Below are positions 59,247-64,000 of a stretch of DNA of 64,000 bases, in pieces. Where the stretch lies: positions 3,092,501 to 3,156,500 of the forward strand of contig NZ_CP018866.1 of the NCBI RefSeq assembly GCF_002250055.1. The letters run 5' to 3'. Position numbers and translations under genes: made by a program. Under the pieces are notes generated by a model, which was given only the letters and a program-made list of their open reading frames with translations, had not been told where the DNA came from and ran no database searches. Every line of letters starts with the position of its first letter. Positions within the stretch are counted from its first letter, which is position 1. The stretch comes from Sutcliffiella cohnii (GTDB lineage: Bacteria > Bacillota > Bacilli > Bacillales > Bacillaceae_I).

Positions 59247-60350
59247 TTAAATTAATGATTTGCGAATCATGATACCTACACCTTTAGGAACGTGCGCTAC
59301 AACTTTTGCTCCAGGTTCATTAATCGTAACCCACCCTAAACCAGAAAACACGATGTCTGTTTTCGCTTCTTTAATCGTGAATTCTTGTTTTGTAAACTCT
59401 GGAAAGCTTTCTACATCTTCTTGTCGAGGAGGTTGTAATAAATCCCCTACATGTTCCTTGTATAAAGAATCTGCATTCTCTAATTTTGTTCGATGAATAT
59501 ACAGGTCGTTAGAAACGTACGTAGTGATAGAACGTCGTCCACCAGTAACGTAATCAAATCTTGCTAATCCACCGAAAAATAACGTTTGCCCTTCATTTAA
59601 CTGAAATACTTTAGGCTTTATTTCTTTTTTCGGTGATATCATTTTTAAATCACGCTTGTCTACAAAATGAGCCATTTGGTGATGATTAATGATTCCTGGT
59701 GTATCGTAAAGTGAAGCACCATTATCAAGTGGAATATCAATTAAATCTAAAGTTGTACCTGGAAATTGAGATGTTGTAATAACATCTTTTTCTCCTGAGA
59801 AGTCACGAATAATTCGATTAATAAATGTCGACTTACCAACATTCGTACACCCTACAACATACACGTCTTTACCTTCTCGATATGTTTCGATTTTCTCAGC
59901 TACTTCTTGTACACCCGTTCCTTTATTAGCACTAATTAAAAATACGTCTTCTGGTTTTAAGCCTAGCTGACTCGCCTCTTGCTTCATCCAATGTACTACT
60001 TTTTGTTGTTTCACCGACTTAGGTAGTAAATCTACTTTATTACCTACTAATAACACTTTATTGTTTCCAACGAAACGATGTAATCCAGGCAACCAGCTGC
60101 CGTTAAAATCGAAAATATCTACAATTTTCACAACAAGTGCATCAGTATTTCCTATTGAATTTAATATTTTTAAAAAGTCATCGTCTGTTAACGAAACAAC
60201 TTGAATTTCATTATAATGCTTTAATCGAAAACATCTTTGACAAACAATTTCCTCTTTTTCTAATGAGGACGGCGGAGCATAACCTAATCCTGTTTTATTC
60301 TCAGTTTGAATACTTACTCCACAACCGACACAAACAATTCTTTCTTCCAT
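59247..60350 (-). CDS. yqeH: Ribosome biogenesis GTPase YqeH
   Basis: YqeH (367 residues) is a circularly permuted GTPase needed for 30S maturation. A zinc finger (CVGCGVSIQ and CQRCFRLKHY) is followed by the G motifs in permuted order: NKVDLLPKS (G4) comes before GCTNVGKSTFINRI (G1, about residues 163-176) and DTPG (G3). The C-terminal domain ends in HVPKGVGIMIRKSLI. It follows yqeG with a three-base gap and precedes aroE by 18 bases. Confidence 0.96.
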   Translation of the reverse strand: MEERIVCVGCGVSIQTENKTGLGYAPPSSLEKEEIVCQRCFRLKHYNEIQVVSLTDDDFLKILNSIGNTDALVVKIVDIFDFNGSWLPGLHRFVGNNKVLLVGNKVDLLPKSVKQQKVVHWMKQEASQLGLKPEDVFLISANKGTGVQEVAEKIETYREGKDVYVVGCTNVGKSTFINRIIRDFSGEKDVITTSQFPGTTLDLIDIPLDNGASLYDTPGIINHHQMAHFVDKRDLKMISPKKEIKPKVFQLNEGQTLFFGGLARFDYVTGGRRSITTYVSNDLYIHRTKLENADSLYKEHVGDLLQPPRQEDVESFPEFTKQEFTIKEAKTDIVFSGLGWVTINEPGAKVVAHVPKGVGIMIRKSLI

Positions 60351-60353
60351 TCT

Positions 60354-60872
60354 TTATTTTTCCTCCCAATGAAGCATTCCTTTTTTTCGTAACCAATTTA
60401 AAATACGTCTTTCCATCATTCGGTTAAATTTTGTAAAAAAACCATCCGTTTGTGCAACAGGAACAACTAAAATTGTATGTAATCCTTGGCGATTGCCTCC
60501 TAGTACGTCAGTCATTAGTTGGTCACCAATAACTACAGCTTCTTCTGGTTTTACATTCATGTTATTCAGCGCTCGTCTAAATGCACGTCTCATCGGTTTT
60601 CTCGCTTCGTGAATAAATGGTATACCTAATGGTTCACAAAATGCTTGAACTCGTTTCATATTATTATTCGAAACAATGGTCACATCAATGCCTGCATCTT
60701 TCATCGATTGTAACCATATCATTAATTCTGGTGTAGCTAACGGGCGATCCCATTCTACTAACGTATTGTCTAAATCCGTAATGATAGCTTTAATTCCTTT
60801 ATCTTTTAAATGTGTAGGTTTTATATCATATACAGTTTTTACATGTTCTGCTGGTAAAAAGTATTTTAACAT
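60354..60872 (-). CDS. yqeG: HAD-superfamily phosphatase YqeG
   Basis: The 172-residue phosphatase has HAD motif I DLDNTLVEWDR (residues 33-43), motif II VTIVSNNN and the late GDQLMTDVLGGNRQG. It resembles phosphatidylglycerophosphate phosphatase-like HAD proteins; its function in Bacillus is not established. It heads the yqeG-yqeH-aroE-yhbY-nadD-yqeK-rsfS-yqeM operon. Its promoter is visible about 60 bases upstream. Confidence 0.93.
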   Translation of the reverse strand: MLKYFLPAEHVKTVYDIKPTHLKDKGIKAIITDLDNTLVEWDRPLATPELMIWLQSMKDAGIDVTIVSNNNMKRVQAFCEPLGIPFIHEARKPMRRAFRRALNNMNVKPEEAVVIGDQLMTDVLGGNRQGLHTILVVPVAQTDGFFTKFNRMMERRILNWLRKKGMLHWEEK

Positions 60873-60932
60873 CTAATTTTCCCCCTTTAAAGCTTCTCCT
60901 CAAACGCTACCGCTCAAAATTTATACTTTACC

Positions 60933-60961
60933 ATCATATCCAATATTTCTCTACGTTCCAA
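60933..60961 (-). promoter_or_regulatory. SigA promoter of the yqeG operon
   Basis: TTGGAA (60956-60961), a 17-base spacer and TATGAT (60933-60938) read toward yqeG. Nothing else of note lies in 60962-61060. Confidence 0.7.
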
Positions 60962-61060
60962 GCTAAAATACGTGTCGAATGCTGTCTTTTCACGAAAAAA
61001 ACAAAAGAAATATAGAATAAAAAGAAAAATTTTTCGACAAATTATAAAAGCATTCTACAA

Positions 61061-61159
61061 TGTGGATAAACTTATCTACATTATCCATATTGATATGTAA
61101 AGGTTTTCCACCATTATAAACAATCTACTCACAACTTATCCACTTTTATCTGTGGATAA
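61061..61159. promoter_or_regulatory. DnaA-box cluster upstream of sda
   Basis: Two perfect boxes (TGTGGATAA at 61061 and 61151) and three with one mismatch (TTATCTACA 61072, TTATCCATA 61081, TTATCCACT 61136) occur within 100 bases. In B. subtilis DnaA controls sda, which couples replication status to sporulation. Confidence 0.8.
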
Positions 61160-61319
61160 CAGAACGGTTGTTCCACTTTTAAGAACGTGGTAGAGTAAAA
61201 CTATCAAATTAATATTATATGTTGATCACGTTATAGATAGACTAAAACAATAGGAAAAATCGTTTATTTTTGACGGTGTTTCACTAATACTGTCTACCAC
61301 ATCGATTCCATCTTCTTAG

Positions 61320-61351
61320 CTGACAGTTCATCGCTTTTGATAGTATACAAT
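61320..61351 (+). promoter_or_regulatory. Candidate sda promoter
   Basis: CTGACA (61320-61325), an 18-base spacer and TATACA (61344-61349), or TACAAT (61346-61351). It implies a short leader beginning near the AGGAGGTG. Confidence 0.5.
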
Positions 61352-61388
61352 ATTAGCAGGAGGTGTACGAGGCTAAGTCCTCCCCAGT

Positions 61389-61526
61389 ATGAGAAAACTC
61401 TCTGATGAGCTTTTATTAGAATCATATTTTAAAGCTACGGAATTAAAATTAAGTTCAGACTTTATTCGTTTAATTGAATTAGAAATACAACGTCGTCGTC
61501 TCAGCCATAAAATTAAAGCATCTTAA
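61389..61526 (+). CDS. sda: Sporulation histidine kinase inhibitor Sda
   Basis: A 45-residue frame ([20 protein letters not shown] then [20 protein letters not shown] and a short tail) matches Sda, a helical hairpin that inhibits KinA and blocks sporulation when replication is disturbed. The in-frame TAA 12 bases upstream fixes ATG as the start. AGGAGGTG is unusually far (about 22 bases). GGAGG could pair with CCTCC at 61379-61383, bringing it closer. DnaA boxes lie upstream and a terminator overlaps the stop codon. Confidence 0.93.
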   Translation: MRKLSDELLLESYFKATELKLSSDFIRLIELEIQRRRLSHKIKAS

Positions 61527-61546
61527 AGTCCTTTATGGACTTTTTT
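61525..61546 (+). terminator. Rho-independent terminator of sda
   Basis: AAAGTCC pairs with GGACTTT around five bases, then T. It starts inside the sda stop codon. Confidence 0.8.
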
Positions 61547-61560
61547 CTTTGTCAAAGAAA

Positions 61561-61591
61561 AGACTGATGACAATAAGATAGCCATCAGTCT
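61561..61591 (-). terminator. Rho-independent terminator of psd
   Basis: AGACTGATG pairs with CATCAGTCT, followed by TTTTCTTTG on the minus strand. Confidence 0.8.
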
Positions 61592-61601
61592 ATTGGATCT
61601 A

Positions 61602-62381
61602 TCACTTCCAACTTGCAATAATTTGCCCTACTTTAACATCTGCTTTTTCTTTCAATGCATCATTCAATTCCACAGTGCCCTTTTCAAATAAAAGTATTAC
61701 CGTTGAGCCGAAAGAAAAGTATGCCATATCCTCACCTTTTTGTAACACTTCACCTTTATGAGTCATCTCAATACTATTAACGAACATTGCCCCAACCTTT
61801 ACGACAGCCACATGCTTGCCGTCACTTTCTAGTTCTGTTATCTTTCGAAAATTTTTAGAAAGAGGATCCTTTCCGTATAGTAGTCCTAAACGGTTAACTG
61901 GATAAGATTTCTTGCCTAACGTCCATTGATTTGTAACACGACCGGCAATTGGGCTATGAATACGATGGTAATGGCTTGGACTTAAGTAAAGAATGACGTA
62001 TGTACCACCCATATACTTCGTTGCGATACTTTCATCAGACAGCATATCCTTTATCGAATAGTGCTTCCCTTTTACAATCATTTCTAGGTTCTCTGTAATG
62101 GGGCCAGACTTCTCTACAACTGCATCTACTGGACTAACGATTGTGTTTGATGCTTCATCTATTTTCCTAGCTCCAGGTTTTAATGTACGAATAAATAGTT
62201 GCTGTAATGTCGGAAAAGATGATAGTTCGCCATGCATTTCTTCTTGGTTAATGTTATACACTTTTGCAAAGGAAGGAACGATTAACTTGCTTAACTTTGA
62301 TTGTGCAAAAGACTTTATGATATAAGATGATAACCGATGGTTCGTTAATTCAATAAAAAAACGATAAAAAAACGAGCGCAA
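61602..62381 (-). CDS. psd: Phosphatidylserine decarboxylase
   Basis: Psd (259 residues) makes phosphatidylethanolamine. The proenzyme self-cleaves at a serine to form the pyruvoyl group; here the FGSTV motif (about residues 223-227) corresponds to the usual (L/V)GS(T/S). Conserved histidine stretches YLSPSHYHRIHSP and the N-terminal PVDAVVE are present. The start is TTG behind AGGAGGAAAAATA. The partner pssA, adjacent in B. subtilis, is not seen here; psd stands alone. Confidence 0.95.
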   Translation of the reverse strand: MRSFFYRFFIELTNHRLSSYIIKSFAQSKLSKLIVPSFAKVYNINQEEMHGELSSFPTLQQLFIRTLKPGARKIDEASNTIVSPVDAVVEKSGPITENLEMIVKGKHYSIKDMLSDESIATKYMGGTYVILYLSPSHYHRIHSPIAGRVTNQWTLGKKSYPVNRLGLLYGKDPLSKNFRKITELESDGKHVAVVKVGAMFVNSIEMTHKGEVLQKGEDMAYFSFGSTVILLFEKGTVELNDALKEKADVKVGQIIASWK

Positions 62382-62586
62382 TATTTTTCCTCCTAGTATA
62401 GGCTATTGATTATGTATAATTCATATTGTAATTTGTTCCGACTGATATTATACCATCTTCTATAGAGTACTACTATTGTTTTTAAGAAGAGTTCTTTCTT
62501 TGGGGAACAATAAAGTAGAAATCTATACCATTCTATTAAAGAAAAATTTGTATTTGTGCCCTTTAAGGTCAACTAACAAAAAAAGC

Positions 62587-62616
62587 CCTAAAAGTCAGTT
62601 TGTACTAACTTTTAGG
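62587..62616 (-). terminator. Rho-independent terminator of the oligopeptidase gene
   Basis: CCTAAAAGT pairs with ACTTTTAGG plus an inner AGT/ACT. A T-rich run follows on the minus strand. It closely resembles the holA terminator. Confidence 0.85.
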
Positions 62617-62625
62617 ACAGCCCCA

Positions 62626-64000
62626 TTATTTATCTGTAAGTCTTAAAAACTCTTCTACGTCTTGAGCAGATAGTTGAACTGCTTTTTCCCAGAAGTCACG
62701 TTGAGTTAAGTCAACACCTAAATGTTTGGCAGCTAAATCTTCAACTGTCATGCTTGCTGTATCTTTTAATAGTGCAATATACTTCTCTTCATATGCTGTT
62801 CCTTCTTCTAACGCTTGCGCATATATTCCAAGGCTGAAAAGATAACCGAATGTGTAAGGGAAGTTATAGAATGGCACTTGTGTAATAAAGAAGTGCATTT
62901 TCGATGCCCAGAATGTTGGCTCGTATTCAGCCAATTGGTCATTAAAAGCTTCTTTTTGTGCTTCTACCATCAGCTCATCTAATCTTTCTGCTGATACTAA
63001 TCCTTTTTTACGCTCTTCATAAAATCTTGTTTCGAATAAGAAGCGAGCATATATATTCATATAAAATGCTACACTACGCTGGATTTTATCTTCTAGCAAT
63101 GCTAATTTTTCTTCCTCTGTTTTTGCATTTTTCACAGCCGCATCCGCAACAATCATTTCAGCAAAAGTAGAAGCCGTTTCTGCAACGTTACTTGCATATA
63201 AACTATTTAACACTGGTACTCCTGCCATTGCGTGTTGGTGGAATGCATGGCCAAGCTCATGTGCTAACGTTGATACATTGGACATTGTCCCAGAGTACGT
63301 CATAAAGATTCGTGATTGACCAGAATCTTTAAAACTAGTACAAAAGCCACCTGGTCTTTTTCCTGGTCGATCTTCCGCTTCTATCCAACGATCTTCAAAT
63401 GCTTTTTGAGTAAACTTCGTTAATTCTGGACCGAATTTAGCAAATTGTTCTAAAATAAACTCTGCTCCTTCTTGGTAAGAAAGCTTCGTTTCATTTTGAG
63501 ATAATGGTGCACCTACGTCGTAAAAGCTAAGCTTCTCTAAACCTAGAAGTTTCGCTTTTCTTTGTAAGTACTCGGAAAATACCTCTTTGTAATCAGTGAT
63601 TACTTGCCACATTGTATTTAACGTTTCTTCTTTCATCCTGTTATTATCAAGTGGCTCTTTTAACACAGAATCCCAACCGCGTTTTTCGTATACCGATAAT
63701 CGGAAACCTGCTAAATGGTTTAAGGATGAAGCAATCGTATCCGCTTCTTTTCGCCAAGCTTTTTGCCAGTTTTCAAAAACTGTTTTACGAACGTACCGAT
63801 CACCGCTTGAAAATTTATTATGAGCTTGTCCAACAGAGAGCTCTTCTCCCTCAAAAGGAACTTTAATTCTTCCAACAATAGAATTGTATAAATTACCCCA
63901 AGCATGATACCCATCGACAGATAGCGAAGTAATTAATTTTTCTTCGGTTGCAGATAGCTTTTCGCTTGCTCTTCTTCTTCTTTCTGTTAAAAAATATTGT
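62626..64000 (-). CDS. pepF: M3-family oligoendopeptidase F, N-terminus outside the window
   Basis: The frame is open from the stop at 62626 to the window edge (about 457 codons), so the gene is partial. A GTG at 63666 is internal, not the start, because family-typical sequence (ADTIASSLNHLAG, VDGYHAWGNLYNSIVG) continues upstream without a stop. The zinc motif HELGHAFHQH and the C-terminal AEYEPTFWASKMHFF, YNFPYTFGYLFSLGIYA (split) are those of oligoendopeptidase F. It degrades short peptides in the cytoplasm; an exact substrate cannot be read. Confidence 0.93.
   Translation of the reverse strand, partial: QYFLTERRRRASEKLSATEEKLITSLSVDGYHAWGNLYNSIVGRIKVPFEGEELSVGQAHNKFSSGDRYVRKTVFENWQKAWRKEADTIASSLNHLAGFRLSVYEKRGWDSVLKEPLDNNRMKEETLNTMWQVITDYKEVFSEYLQRKAKLLGLEKLSFYDVGAPLSQNETKLSYQEGAEFILEQFAKFGPELTKFTQKAFEDRWIEAEDRPGKRPGGFCTSFKDSGQSRIFMTYSGTMSNVSTLAHELGHAFHQHAMAGVPVLNSLYASNVAETASTFAEMIVADAAVKNAKTEEEKLALLEDKIQRSVAFYMNIYARFLFETRFYEERKKGLVSAERLDELMVEAQKEAFNDQLAEYEPTFWASKMHFFITQVPFYNFPYTFGYLFSLGIYAQALEEGTAYEEKYIALLKDTASMTVEDLAAKHLGVDLTQRDFWEKAVQLSAQDVEEFLRLTDK

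Noticed and set aside
61061-61159. Replication origin
   Set aside because: The boxes fit known sda control. No dnaA, dnaN or AT-rich unwinding region adjoins them.
62626-63666. pepF truncated at 63666
   Set aside because: The GTG there is internal; coding continues upstream with conserved M3 peptidase residues to base 64000.
63720-63914. Separate 64-residue minus-strand gene upstream of the pepF frame
   Set aside because: It is a shadow frame. The pepF frame itself is open through the window end with family-typical sequence.

Overview
This is a low-GC Bacillaceae chromosome segment from a spore-former. It carries the sigA, dnaG, glyQS, era, dnaK, lepA, comE and yqe neighbourhood of Bacillus in nearly its canonical order, almost all on the minus strand. 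The sporulation genes yqfC, yqfD, spoIIP, gpr and sda, the comE competence genes, a CIRCE-controlled hrcA operon and a glycine T-box all point to a Bacillus-like host. Insertions relative to the B. subtilis order (an acyl-CoA dehydrogenase, a membrane protein, a CoA-pyrophosphatase-like Nudix gene) and two insertion sequences suggest it is not B. subtilis itself. I cannot name the species.

Layout, left to right. 1-277: tandem GC-rich interspersed repeats with a conserved tail. 337-7858: yqfO, trmK, cccA, acyl-CoA dehydrogenase, a membrane protein, sigA, dnaG. 7873-8310: a decayed yqxD pseudogene. 8633-14310: ppsR, ccpN, glyS, glyQ (T-box) and recO. 14710-22838: yqzL, era, cdd, dgkA, ybeY, pgpH, phoH, yqfD, yqfC and a Nudix gene. 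23010-26735: an uncharacterised anchored protein, floA, nfeD, yqeY, rpsU. 26891-30417: flavin reductase, Na/Pi transporter, deoC and a serine hydrolase. 30425-32404: another interspersed repeat with an IS110-family element in its tail. 32431-40526: mtaB, rsmE, prmA and the hrcA-grpE-dnaK-dnaJ operon. 40742-43791: hemW and lepA. 43934-45501: a 20-bp minisatellite split by an IS256-family element. 45540-48366: yqxA, spoIIP, gpr. 48511-48892: a second minisatellite of ten units. 49066-55736: rpsT, holA, yqzM, the comE genes and comER. 55857-60872: the yqeG-to-yqeM operon including yqeH, aroE and nadD. 61061-62381: a DnaA-box cluster, sda and psd. The window ends inside an oligoendopeptidase F gene.

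The most interesting system is the IS110-family element. The roughly 310 bases after its transposase fold as a bridge-RNA-like structure. The two strands of its first internal loop read AGTTTCCT and CGTTTAG. These match the left and right halves of the insertion site, AATTTCCT and CTAAACG, around a CT core. That site can be reconstructed independently, because the same repeat tail is present and unoccupied at 225-284. The window therefore holds the element, its putative guide RNA, the occupied target and an empty target. The second loop matches the element's own right end at 8 of 9 positions. The data suggest an RNA-guided transposon whose guide addresses an interspersed repeat family of its host.

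How the genes work together: the conserved blocks cover replication initiation and priming (dnaG, holA, sda with DnaA boxes), transcription (sigA), translation and ribosome assembly (era, ybeY, yqeH, rsfS, lepA, rpsT, rpsU, prmA, rsmE, mtaB, trmK, glyQS), protein folding (dnaKJ-grpE), DNA uptake (comEA, comEB, comEC), sporulation and germination (yqfC, yqfD, spoIIP, gpr) and membrane organisation (floA, nfeD, dgkA, psd).
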